Under the pieces are notes generated by a model. The model was not told where the DNA came from and made no database searches. It was given only the letters and a program-made list of their open reading frames with translations. From an uncultured Clostridia bacterium (GTDB lineage Bacteria; Bacillota; Clostridia; Oscillospirales; Ruminococcaceae), in the NCBI GenBank assembly GCA_945876435.1, contig CAMCOD010000006.1, positions 16,785 to 80,784 on the forward strand: a stretch of 64,000 bases of DNA, given 5' to 3'. Every line of letters begins with the position of its first letter. Positions within the stretch are counted from its first letter, which is position 1. This document shows positions 18,312 to 26,617 of the stretch, one piece after another. The translations under genes were made by a program, and so were the position numbers.

Positions 18312-18878
18312 TTATTCCGCGGTTTTTACTTCTTTGTTTTCGCCAAAGGGGATCATTTTGGCTTTGCCGAGGGCTACCATCAGCACAGGGATCAGCACCA
18401 GCTGGAGGATGATACCCGGGATCGCATTCAAAAAGGCACCGGATAAGAAGGCAGCCAGAGTAAAGGAACCGCCCCGAACCCCCAGAAGGATAACCATGGC
18501 CACACCCCAGATCGCGCGTCCGCCGATCATAGCGGGGATCATGCTGCGGTAAACCGCTTTCACGCATTTCCAACGGGAATGTCCATACAGGAAACCGACG
18601 ATGCAGCCGTATGCGGCCAGTTCAAAAGCCATTGCGACAGCTGCCGGATACATAGGGGGCATAGTGAACAGGAAGGAGCGCAGGAGAGGCACGATGAAAC
18701 CCACTGCCAGGCCGTATTTCCATCCGCAGATCAAGCCGCAGAGCAGAATCGGAAGGTGCATAGGGAGAAGCATACTGCCGATTTCCGGAATTTGTCCGGT
18801 AAGGAAAGGCAGCATCAAACCAAGGGCAAGAAACAAGGCCGCAAGGACAAGGTTTTGGATCGATTTTGTACGTTTCAT
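18312..18878 (-). CDS. ECF transporter S component
   Basis: 188 residues, about six hydrophobic segments, no soluble domain. The N-terminal KRTKSIQNLVLAALFLALG with short residues for helix packing, and LLPMHLPILLCGLICGW near residue 38, are typical of energy-coupling-factor substrate-binding (S) components. These capture a vitamin or cofactor precursor in the membrane and share a common EcfA/EcfA'/EcfT module encoded elsewhere. No riboswitch is recognisable in the short leader, so the vitamin is unknown. The GRAIWG motif resembles the group annotated only as 'ECF transporter S component'. Confidence 0.85.
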   Translation of the reverse strand: MKRTKSIQNLVLAALFLALGLMLPFLTGQIPEIGSMLLPMHLPILLCGLICGWKYGLAVGFIVPLLRSFLFTMPPMYPAAVAMAFELAAYGCIVGFLYGHSRWKCVKAVYRSMIPAMIGGRAIWGVAMVILLGVRGGSFTLAAFLSGAFLNAIPGIILQLVLIPVLMVALGKAKMIPFGENKEVKTAE

Positions 18879-18913
18879 AGGTGATACCTTCTTACTGTAA
18901 ATATTTCATCTTC

Positions 18914-18942
18914 ATTATAACACCCCGAAAATCCCCTGTAAA
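18914..18942 (-). promoter_or_regulatory. Promoter of the ECF S-component gene
   Basis: Minus strand TTTACA (18942-18937), 17-base spacer, TATAAT (18919-18914), giving a leader of only about 30 bases. Confidence 0.7.
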
Positions 18943-19070
18943 CCGCTGAGTCCGCTTCAGACTGTCAAAAATTTTTCTTTTGTGTCAGACACTGTCGTGT
19001 CAATAAGAACGGCTGCGGCATAGAGTGGTGGTAAGTCCCAAAAATGGGGCTTAGAAAGGAATGAGTGACT

Positions 19071-20444
19071 ATGGGTATTACCAACTCCAACAAAGAAGTA
19101 AGCGTTAGCAGCATCAGCTGCGGCGGTAGCTTCAACGTGCGGCTGTCTTTGACCGCCGCACCGGACATTGCTTCCAATCCCACCGACATTGTGCTGATCT
19201 TGGATCGCTCCGGCAGCATGATGGGCAGCCCTCTGGCCAGCCTGAAGGTGGCAGCGAAAGAATTCATCGACATCATTGATGAATCCACCGATGGCAGTCA
19301 GGATGGACAAATCGGCGGCGGCAGCCATATCGGCATTGTCAGCTTTGCTGATACTGCGACGCAGGACACGCAGCTTATCACCTCTGTAGCAGACCTGAAA
19401 ACAGCTGTGGATGCGCTGACAGCTGGGGGAAACACCAACCATGCGGATGCTTTCACCAAGGCACAGCAGCTGTTTAATCCAGCATCCACCAACGCAAGGG
19501 TAATGGTTATGTTTACCGATGGTGTAACCACAGCCGGCGGCGATCCCTCTATTCCCGCCGATGCGGCAAAGGCGCAAGGTACCCTTATTTATGTTATTGG
19601 TTTGTCCGGAAACGGCGGACTTGATGAGCAGGCCCTGCGGAATTGGGCTTCTGATCCGGCTTCCGCCTTTGTGGCCATTGCTCCTGATGACGCGGAGCTG
19701 GAGGAGCTGTTCTCGGATCTGGCCAAAAACATTTCCAAGCCTGGCGCAACGAATATTGTGATCGACGACCGCATTTCCGATTGCTTCCGGATCACCTCCC
19801 TGTCCAGTCCCACCAAAGGCAGCGCCAGCCTGCTGACACCAACTACACTCCAATGGAAAATCGCGGAGCTGGGCGCTACACAGACGGAAGGCGCTGTTCT
19901 GGAATTCACGGTAGAACATACGGGAAGCTGCTCCGGGGAGCTTGAGGTTAACGAGGAGATCAGCTATACGGATACCGAAGGTAACGTAGTGAACTTCCCA
20001 TCTCCAACGGTTGAAGTTGACTGTGGCATTATTATTCTGCCGGAAACCTGCCCGGATCCGGTAGAGATTGAAGTAGACGGCTGTCAAGATGCTTTGGAAT
20101 TTGATGCCGGTGATGTGGAACTGGAATCGTTGGGATGTATTGTTCAGCTTGATGTGACCATCCGCAATGTATGCCCCAATCGCCGGGTGGCTCTTGCCGT
20201 TATCCTCACGGAGGTGGATGAGCATGGTCTGGAGCACAAGAGAGGATTAAAAACCTTGACCATTCCGGCTCATAATCGAAGCTCCTGCCGGGATGTGACT
20301 GTGCGCTGCATCAAATTTGTCCTGCCGGAAGATCTGGATGTGTCCGGAGAGGACAGCGCGATCTGCAATACCCGCGACTTTAAAGCCAGATTCATTGCCC
20401 ATTATATTGACAATGATTTTGACTGCTATGACGAGCTGTTCTAA
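19071..20444 (+). CDS. VWA-domain protein, no signal peptide, Cys-rich C-terminal region
   Basis: 457 residues. ATG 19071 is 10 bases after AAAGGA; GTG 19065 is too close. A von Willebrand type A domain spans about residues 35-225, with an intact metal-binding MIDAS motif (Asp45-x-Ser47-x-Ser49 in LDRSGSM), the conserved Thr in GNTNHAD, and the Asp in FTDG. The rest is two beta-rich parts: a DUF11-like piece (about 235-325), then a Cys-containing module (about 330-457). There is no signal peptide, lipobox, LPXTG or membrane helix, so it is either cytoplasmic or exported by an unusual route. A bound metal and protein partners are expected. The partner is unknown. Confidence 0.85.
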   Translation: MGITNSNKEVSVSSISCGGSFNVRLSLTAAPDIASNPTDIVLILDRSGSMMGSPLASLKVAAKEFIDIIDESTDGSQDGQIGGGSHIGIVSFADTATQDTQLITSVADLKTAVDALTAGGNTNHADAFTKAQQLFNPASTNARVMVMFTDGVTTAGGDPSIPADAAKAQGTLIYVIGLSGNGGLDEQALRNWASDPASAFVAIAPDDAELEELFSDLAKNISKPGATNIVIDDRISDCFRITSLSSPTKGSASLLTPTTLQWKIAELGATQTEGAVLEFTVEHTGSCSGELEVNEEISYTDTEGNVVNFPSPTVEVDCGIIILPETCPDPVEIEVDGCQDALEFDAGDVELESLGCIVQLDVTIRNVCPNRRVALAVILTEVDEHGLEHKRGLKTLTIPAHNRSSCRDVTVRCIKFVLPEDLDVSGEDSAICNTRDFKARFIAHYIDNDFDCYDELF

Positions 20445-20944
20445 AGCAGATTCCAACCCCGAATCAGGCCGCAGGCTATTTTTGTTCCCGCGTTGCCTGA
20501 TGTCTGGGTGCTGAAATCGTCAAAACCGGCATGAATAATGACCGTTTTGTCAATAATTTCGCTGACGGTAAAGTGATCGGTCAAAAATAGCTGACAGGCA
20601 TAACCCTGATTGCCCAGCAGGGGAGGCAAATCGCCGGCATGGCTGGGATGGGGGCAGTTTTGAGGATTATAGTGGCCCAGAGCATCCGCAAAGGGATCGG
20701 TATCGTTGCCGCTGCAGGAGCCGCCGCTGTGGATATGAAACCCGAAGAAATGGTTCCCGCAGGTTTCAGCGGGAATGGGAAGTCCCCTTACCTCTGCGGC
20801 CACAAAAACTCCATAGGGGCTTTGGTAAAATCCTACGGAACCGAAAAGCTCCGGATAAGCCGGACTGCCCCGGAGGATCGCAGCGGCATGCGGGCGCTGA
20901 TGAAGTAGAGAAATCAAGCAGGAAAAGCGCTGGTTTGCGTGCAT
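20441..20944 (-). CDS. Copper/zinc superoxide dismutase-like protein
   Basis: 167 residues from ATG 20944 (AAGGCGGTG upstream; GTG 20953 also possible). All metal ligands of the Cu/Zn SOD fold can be found. The copper set is His70 and His72 (GFHIHSG), bridging His91 (GHYNP) and His138 (VIIHAGFDD). The zinc set is His99, His102 and Asp105 (CPHPSHAGD). The disulphide pair would be Cys77 or Cys62 with Cys158 (ACGLI). The substrate-guiding Arg before ACG is Lys155. No signal peptide is visible, unlike most bacterial SodC, and clostridial homologues often lack proven dismutase activity. The stop codon overlaps that of the converging VWA gene. Confidence 0.85.
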   Translation of the reverse strand: MHANQRFSCLISLLHQRPHAAAILRGSPAYPELFGSVGFYQSPYGVFVAAEVRGLPIPAETCGNHFFGFHIHSGGSCSGNDTDPFADALGHYNPQNCPHPSHAGDLPPLLGNQGYACQLFLTDHFTVSEIIDKTVIIHAGFDDFSTQTSGNAGTKIACGLIRGWNLL

Positions 20945-21024
20945 AAAGCTCACCGCCTTTGTTTTTTATACTCCAGTATATGAAACCAGGACGGCAAAAG
21001 GTGTGCGGAGACAAAAAAAGAAAC

Positions 21025-21070
21025 AAAAAAGACAGTATGCGCTTCCAAACGGAAAGCATACTGTCTTTTT
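21025..21070. terminator. Terminator-like hairpin lying between two divergent genes
   Basis: Stem AAAAAGACAGTATGC / GCATACTGTCTTTTT with a partly paired loop, so effective on both strands. The flanking genes (SOD-like, leftward; flavodoxin, rightward) both start away from it, so it terminates neither. Confidence 0.85.
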
Positions 21071-21109
21071 GTATGAAATTTTTTATAAAGGAGTGGTTGA
21101 GGCTGAATA

Positions 21110-21138
21110 TTGACAAAGCAGATCCTGCGGTTTATGAT
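21110..21138 (+). promoter_or_regulatory. Promoter of the flavodoxin gene
   Basis: TTGACA (21110-21115), 17-base spacer, TATGAT (21133-21138), about 70 bases before the start codon. Confidence 0.75.
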
Positions 21139-21206
21139 TGATCGTAATATGATTACAGCCTGCCGGAAGATTTGTTAAAAAGGTTTATCAAAAAGGAGGT
21201 TGCTTT

Positions 21207-21752
21207 ATGAACGGTCTGGTTACTTACGGTTCAGCGTATGGAAGCACCCAAAAGTATGCCCAATGGATCGCGGAAGAATTGTCCTATGATATCAAAGCGG
21301 CGGAGGAGGCGGACGGCGCGATGCTGGCCCGCTATGATATTATTATTCACGGCGGTGGATTATACGCCGGTGGGGTGAAGGGCATCCAAGTGATCACAAA
21401 GAATTATGCTTCCATCGCCCATAAGCCTGTGATTCTTTTTACCTGCGGTCTGGCAGATCCTGAGGATCAGGAAAATGTCGCTCATATTGAAGCCGGGCTT
21501 GCGAAAGTGCTCAGTCCGGAGATGCAGAAGCATATAAAACTGTTCCATTTTCGGGGTGGGATTGATTACAGCCGTTTGGGCTTGGTTCACCGGGCGATGA
21601 TGGCTATGCTGCGCAAAAGCATGCTGCGAAAAGGCCGGGATAATCTTCGTCAGGAGGATAAGCTTATGCTGGATACCTACGGCAAGAAAGTGGATTTTAC
21701 AGATCGCCAGATGATCGCCCCCTTAATCGAATATGTAAAACAGATTGGATAA
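21207..21752 (+). CDS. Flavodoxin domain protein (HemG/Flavodoxin_5 type)
   Basis: 181 residues, AAGGAGG before ATG 21207. The FMN phosphate loop is YGSAYGSTQKYA at residues 7-18. The middle GGGLYAGGVKG and FTCGLADP segments match the flavin isoalloxazine loops of Flavodoxin_5 proteins, which include HemG protoporphyrinogen oxidase. The C-terminal third has the basic, hydrophobic insert (MMAMLRKSMLRKGRDN) also seen in HemG-like proteins. No haem genes are nearby, so it is more safely described as a small FMN electron-transfer protein. Transcribed alone between its promoter and a strong terminator. Confidence 0.87.
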   Translation: MNGLVTYGSAYGSTQKYAQWIAEELSYDIKAAEEADGAMLARYDIIIHGGGLYAGGVKGIQVITKNYASIAHKPVILFTCGLADPEDQENVAHIEAGLAKVLSPEMQKHIKLFHFRGGIDYSRLGLVHRAMMAMLRKSMLRKGRDNLRQEDKLMLDTYGKKVDFTDRQMIAPLIEYVKQIG

Positions 21753-21797
21753 AAGAGAACCTGTTCATTCTCCGAAAGAATGAACAGGTTCTCTTTA
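21752..21797. terminator. Bidirectional terminator between flavodoxin and MATE genes
   Basis: Long stem AGAGAACCTGTTCATTC / GAATGAACAGGTTCTCT followed by T; serves both converging genes. Confidence 0.92.
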
Positions 21798-21816
21798 TAT
21801 ATCAGTCTGAATATTT

Positions 21817-23184
21817 TCAAGATGCTGCGAACAATTTATCCTTTTTCGCCCAGTAGGCGGAAAGAAGGAAGAACATCATCAGGATCCAGGTCACCGGTTC
21901 CGTGATGCAGGTTCCGAGAAAGCCGAAGTGAGGGATCAGCCAGCAAGCGGACAGGATCTTCATGGCCAATTCAATGCAGCTTGACAAAATAGGGATGGTT
22001 TTATGTCCCATTGCCTGCATTGTGGTGCGCAGGCACAGCAGAACACCCAGGGCCGGATAGCAGAGCAGATGGATCCGCATGCTTAAAACAGCGTTGCGGA
22101 TGATAAATTGATCGGAGCTGCCGGTGGTGAAACTTATCATTGTGCCGCCAAACAGGAAAATTAACCCACAGGCAAGGACAGACCACAGAATTTGCAGGCC
22201 GATAACCTGTTTCAGAGAAGAACGGATCCGCTCCGTCTTACCAGCTCCCCAGTTTTGAGCCACAAAGGTGGAGTTGGCGGTGGAGATGGTGCCCAAAGGC
22301 TGCATGGTAATCTGAATGATGCGGCGGGCGGCGGTGTAGGCGGCGATAATGGCCTCGCCCAGCGCATTGTTTGCCCGCTGAAAGATGACAGAACCCAGAT
22401 CTACCACACAAAGCATCATGGCCATGGAAAAACCGGTGGAAACCAGTTCTCTGAGAATCGAGGAAGGAACCCGGAAATCTTCCCGTTCCGGCAGAATGGA
22501 ACAGTAGTTTTTCCAGACGTAGAGTCCGCAGAAGGCAGCGGAAACACTTTGAGCCAGTACGGTGGCCACAGCGGTTCCGGCGATCCCCATGGGAATCACT
22601 ACAACAAGCAGTACATCAAGGACAACATTGAGAAAGCAGGACAAAATTAAAAAATACAGCGGAGAGCGGCTGTTGCCCAGGGCCCGCAGAAGGGCGGCAA
22701 ACATATTGTAAGCGTTGGTTGCCGCCATACCCAGACAAATAATGGCGATATAGGTATAGGTTTGGCGGAAGATGGTTTCAGGCGTATTCATAAAGCGGAG
22801 CATGGGCCGCAGAAACGGCAGGGACAAGCTGGTCAGCACCGCAGTTACCAAAAGATTCAGCAAAAGAGTGCCGGCAATGGCCTGTTTCATAGTTTTTTCA
22901 TTGTGTGCGCCGAAAGCCTGTGTAACGACAATACCATAGCCGTTGTTCATGCCGTTGGCACAGTTGATGATCAGTCCATACAAAGCGGAGCTGGCCCCAA
23001 TGGCAGCGATGGCTTGATCACCAAGGGTATAGCCGGCCACCATAGTATCTACCACACTGTAAATCTGCTGAAAAATATTTCCGATAAAGAGAGGAATGGC
23101 AAAGGCAAGAATCAGTCTCAGGCTATTCCCCTGGGTCATGTCCAGCGTACGCATAAGCGGTTTTGACGTTTTATTTACCTCCAT
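21817..23184 (-). CDS. MATE family efflux transporter
   Basis: 455 residues, about twelve membrane segments. The N-terminal MTQGNSLRLILAFAIPLFIG and QQIYSVVDTMVAGYTLG are the hallmark of the NorM/DinF-like clostridial MATE group. The second half repeats the pattern (FQRANNALGEAIIAAYTAARR). GGAAAGGAAC lies upstream of ATG 23184. It is not closely similar to the other MATE gene at 7.4-8.9 kb (different N termini and motifs), so it is a paralogue of a different subfamily. Single gene with a shared terminator. Substrate unknown. Confidence 0.92.
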   Translation of the reverse strand: MEVNKTSKPLMRTLDMTQGNSLRLILAFAIPLFIGNIFQQIYSVVDTMVAGYTLGDQAIAAIGASSALYGLIINCANGMNNGYGIVVTQAFGAHNEKTMKQAIAGTLLLNLLVTAVLTSLSLPFLRPMLRFMNTPETIFRQTYTYIAIICLGMAATNAYNMFAALLRALGNSRSPLYFLILSCFLNVVLDVLLVVVIPMGIAGTAVATVLAQSVSAAFCGLYVWKNYCSILPEREDFRVPSSILRELVSTGFSMAMMLCVVDLGSVIFQRANNALGEAIIAAYTAARRIIQITMQPLGTISTANSTFVAQNWGAGKTERIRSSLKQVIGLQILWSVLACGLIFLFGGTMISFTTGSSDQFIIRNAVLSMRIHLLCYPALGVLLCLRTTMQAMGHKTIPILSSCIELAMKILSACWLIPHFGFLGTCITEPVTWILMMFFLLSAYWAKKDKLFAAS

Positions 23185-23418
23185 AAAGCTTGTTCCTTTC
23201 CGTTTTGTTCAATTTCTCTACCCATTATAAGACAAAAGTTTAGGTCAAGCTACTGAAAATCACAGTTCTGCTGTATGTTTTTCGCGTATTCTCCAAAGAA
23301 GGGCAAAAGCCGGCATCAATTTTGCGACAGGATATACGAGCCATTCATGCTATAGTTGGGATAAAGAAACAGTATATGCGGAAAAAGCGCTGTTTATTCA
23401 TAGAAAGGATGGCTGAAT

Positions 23419-25749
23419 ATGAACAATCGAACCGATTTAGTGGGCGTAGGCCTGAAGAATAAAACCCGTCAGGAGGTTTTCAATCGTCAGGAATTGGTTT
23501 TGCAAATCCTGTGGGGAATTTTCAGTTATATCATTGCCGCAGGAACCATGCTGGAAGGCTTATCTCCCTTTGGAACAGCTTTGGTGGCGGCCTGTCCGGA
23601 AAAACTGCTGTTGGTGACGGCTATCGGAGCGGCAGGCGGCAGCCTGTTTCCGGCGGGCGTAACCATGAGTATGAAATATGCGGCAGCGGTGATGATCACG
23701 GCGGTAGCCCGTTGGGCTTTCTTCAGCGGAAGACTGCTGTCCTACCCGGTGGAACTGTCTCCGGTGCTGGCTGGCGTATCTTTGCTTTTGCCTTCGCTTG
23801 CGGTGGCTTTTGCCAGAGGCGCCGGCCTTTATGACATCGCTCTTTCCGCCGCAGAAGCTTTGCTGGCGGCAGGCGCGGCCTATTTCTTTGCCCGCACCAT
23901 TGATATGCTGCGGCAGGGATGGACAGCCTGGAGACGTTCAGAGGCGGCCTGTGCAGTAGTAACATTGTGCATACTGCTTCTATCTTTATCTGCTTTTCAA
24001 ATATTTGGCCTGTCCTTCGGCCGTATTGCGGCTTATTCTGCGATTCTGCTTTGTGCTTCGGCCGCTGGGGAAGCTGCCGCTACGATTTGCGGCGCTGCTT
24101 GCGGAATGGCCATTGGGCTGGCACAGTTCCCCGATTTGACTCCGGTAGGGGCTTATACGGTCTGCGGCCTGATCAGCGGCGTCTTTTCACAACTGGGAAA
24201 ATTGGGCTGCTGCGCGGCGTTTGTGTTGTCCAATGGCATTTTTGCCCTGCTTACCCATAGCCCCAGGGATGCGCTTCCTCTGCTGATCGAGGCGGCGCTT
24301 GCCTCGACTGTTTTTATGCTGCTTCCGGTAAAGCGGCTTCAGACCTTAAAAATCAAGGCGTTCCGTCAGCTGGACCAGGTGGAAACAGCGGGGATGAAGG
24401 AATTGCTGCTGAACCGCATTGATGATGCCTCTCTGGCGCTGAAGGATATCGCGTCCACTACCAGACAAGTATCGGATCAGCTGAATCAGATGAAAACCGG
24501 AACCATCGAGGAAGTTTATCAGGCTGCTATCGACGGTGTTTGCCGCAAATGCAGCCGAAATGTTCACTGCTGGCAGGCGGAATTTACGGATTCCATGAAT
24601 TGTTTTAATCATTTTACGGATGTGCTGCGGAAAAACAGCTCCATTACCGAGGAAGACTTTATTTATCCGCTGAACAGCCAGTGTAAGCGGAAGGACAAGC
24701 TTCTGCAGCTCATCAATGGGCGTTATGAGGCTTTTTTGGAGAAGGAAGGGATGCACCGGAAGGTGGCACAAGTGCGCTCCGTCGTCACCGACCAGTTTGA
24801 AGGAATGGCGGAGATGCTTCAAGGCTTTGGGAAAGAGATGGTGGAGATCAGTTCCTGCGACCGGCGCCTGACCCAGAAGGTGCAGGCCTATTTAGAGGAG
24901 TTGGATCTGGAGCTGGAGACTGTCAGCTGTTACCGAAATGGGGATGAGATCCTTTTTGTCCAGCTTCTGCTGCCGGCACGCAAGCTGCCCCGTGTAGATA
25001 CGGCGCTGTTGGCGGAGGAAATCGGCGAACTCTGCGGCTGTGAGCTGGATGAGCCGGAAATTGTTAACGCTGGAGGAAAAGTTCGTCTGATTTTTCGGGA
25101 GGTGGCGGAATACGGTATGGATTTTGCGATGACTCAGCATATTTGTGATGGCTCAAGGGTTTGCGGAGACTCGTGTTCCACCTTTACCGACCGCAAATCC
25201 GTAGCGCATATGATCCTCAGCGACGGAATGGGCAACGGTGCCGGGGCGGCAGTGGACTCTTCTATGACAGTATCCCTGATTTCCAAGTTGATTGATGCCA
25301 ATGTAGCCTATGATCCCGCCCTTAAAATTGTCAACTCTGCTCTGTTAGTAAAAACGGGAGAAGAATCCTTGGCAACAATCGACATTGCCGCGGTGGATTT
25401 ATACAATGGTCAGGTGGATTTTTACAAAGCGGGGGCGGCTCCAACCTTTATCCGCCGAAACCAGCGGACCGGTTATGTGGACTCCACATCCCTTCCGGCA
25501 GGGATCCTCAGCTCGGTAGAATTTGAGAAAAGCAGTTTGAAGCTATCTGCCGGAGATTTGATCGTTATGGTTTCCGATGGGGCAACCGCTTCCGGGGTGG
25601 ACTGGATCCGGCACACCATCGACCGTTTTCAGGTTTCCGACGGTTTGCAAAGCCTCTGCGATGACATTACCACCACCGCCCGCCTGAAACGCAGCGACTG
25701 TCGGGACGATGATATTACCGTGATCGCGGGAATGCTGCGAAAGCGGTGA
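23419..25749 (+). CDS. spoIIE: Stage II sporulation protein E (SpoIIE phosphatase)
   Basis: 776 residues, close to the usual 800-830. Residues about 20-305 contain some ten hydrophobic helices. A central regulatory region (about 310-560) follows, with the Cys-rich VCRKCSRNVHCWQ typical of SpoIIE. The C-terminal PP2C domain (about 580-775) has metal-binding Asp in LSDGMGNG, AAVDLYNG, VSDGA and CRDDDIT. At the asymmetric septum it dephosphorylates SpoIIAA and so releases sigma F in the forespore. Its presence says the organism can make spores. The upstream 230 bases contain a TTGCGACA reminiscent of a Spo0A box but not a convincing one. Confidence 0.95.
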   Translation: MNNRTDLVGVGLKNKTRQEVFNRQELVLQILWGIFSYIIAAGTMLEGLSPFGTALVAACPEKLLLVTAIGAAGGSLFPAGVTMSMKYAAAVMITAVARWAFFSGRLLSYPVELSPVLAGVSLLLPSLAVAFARGAGLYDIALSAAEALLAAGAAYFFARTIDMLRQGWTAWRRSEAACAVVTLCILLLSLSAFQIFGLSFGRIAAYSAILLCASAAGEAAATICGAACGMAIGLAQFPDLTPVGAYTVCGLISGVFSQLGKLGCCAAFVLSNGIFALLTHSPRDALPLLIEAALASTVFMLLPVKRLQTLKIKAFRQLDQVETAGMKELLLNRIDDASLALKDIASTTRQVSDQLNQMKTGTIEEVYQAAIDGVCRKCSRNVHCWQAEFTDSMNCFNHFTDVLRKNSSITEEDFIYPLNSQCKRKDKLLQLINGRYEAFLEKEGMHRKVAQVRSVVTDQFEGMAEMLQGFGKEMVEISSCDRRLTQKVQAYLEELDLELETVSCYRNGDEILFVQLLLPARKLPRVDTALLAEEIGELCGCELDEPEIVNAGGKVRLIFREVAEYGMDFAMTQHICDGSRVCGDSCSTFTDRKSVAHMILSDGMGNGAGAAVDSSMTVSLISKLIDANVAYDPALKIVNSALLVKTGEESLATIDIAAVDLYNGQVDFYKAGAAPTFIRRNQRTGYVDSTSLPAGILSSVEFEKSSLKLSAGDLIVMVSDGATASGVDWIRHTIDRFQVSDGLQSLCDDITTTARLKRSDCRDDDITVIAGMLRKR

Positions 25750-25804
25750 TCGGGAAGGAAATAGGACAAAATTTTTCCTTAAAAAGGAGAGAAGAACCGT
25801 TTTG

Positions 25805-25868
25805 TTGACAAGGAGGCGTTTTTGCAATATCATTATAGAGTATCTTAGGATTGTTTTCCCATGGAAAA
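25805..25868 (+). promoter_or_regulatory. Promoter and palindrome upstream of the minimal SUF pair
   Basis: TTGACA (25805-25810), 17-base spacer, TATCAT (25828-25833). Downstream, GTTTTCC-CAT-GGAAAAC at 25852-25868 is a 7-bp inverted repeat that could be an operator or short hairpin in the leader. Confidence 0.6.
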
Positions 25869-25891
25869 CAAAGGAATGAAGGGGTATTTCT

Positions 25892-26617
25892 ATGTTGATT
25901 TTGGAGAACATCACCTGGTCGGTTCCCGATGGCGATTCCATCCTGAAGGGTGTGGATCTGGTGATTCCGTCCGGAGGGTTAACGGTGATCACCGGCCCAA
26001 ACGGAGGCGGTAAAACCTCTCTGGCAAAGATTGTGGCAGGGTTGTACAAGCCGGACAGCGGACGAATCCTGCTGGATGGAGAAGATATTACCAACTTGTC
26101 CATTACAGAGCGGGCCAGAAAGGGTGTGGGCTATGCTTTTCAGCAGCCGGTGCGCTTTAAAGGCATTACAGTTCGGGATCTTCTGGAACTGGCAGCGGGC
26201 CACCCATTGGAGGAAAGCGAGCTCTGCGATATTTTAGGCAGTGTGGGTCTGTGCACCCATGACTATATTGACCGGGAGGTCAGCACCGGTTTGTCCGGAG
26301 GAGAGATTAAGCGTATCGAAATTGCGTCTGTTCTGGCAAGAAGCGATACCAAGCTGACGATTTTCGATGAACCGGAGGCAGGAATTGACCTGTGGAGCTT
26401 TGCGGGTCTGATTGAAGCGTTTCAGAAGCTGAAAACCAAAAATTCCGGCTCCATTCTGATTATTTCCCACCAGGAACGCATTTTGAATATTGCCGATGAA
26501 ATCGTCGTCATTGCCGAAGGCAAGGTAAGGGCCAAAGGCAGCCGCGATGAAATCATGCCGGTTCTCTTGGCGGATGAGAAGGCAGCCCACTGCCCGCGAG
26601 GAAAAGAGGTTTACTAA
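25892..26617 (+). CDS. SufC-like ATPase of a minimal Fe-S assembly system
   Basis: 241 residues. Walker A GPNGGGKT (about 37-44), signature LSGGEIKRIE (about 135-144), Walker B LTIFDEPEAGIDLW (about 157-170). The LSGGE-KR-E and DEPEAGID wording is that of SufC rather than of transport ATPases. With the SufB/D-like protein encoded next (start codon overlaps the stop by one base, TAATG) it would form a two-component scaffold for Fe-S cluster assembly. No SufS, SufU or second SufB/D gene adjoins it. This matches the minimal two-gene SUF-like arrangement known in anaerobes and archaea. Confidence 0.88.
   Translation: MLILENITWSVPDGDSILKGVDLVIPSGGLTVITGPNGGGKTSLAKIVAGLYKPDSGRILLDGEDITNLSITERARKGVGYAFQQPVRFKGITVRDLLELAAGHPLEESELCDILGSVGLCTHDYIDREVSTGLSGGEIKRIEIASVLARSDTKLTIFDEPEAGIDLWSFAGLIEAFQKLKTKNSGSILIISHQERILNIADEIVVIAEGKVRAKGSRDEIMPVLLADEKAAHCPRGKEVY

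Noticed and set aside
20766..21116. 116-codon minus-strand ORF over the SOD start and upstream hairpin
   Set aside because: Overlaps the SOD-like gene in another frame and crosses a terminator; no ribosome site or similarity.
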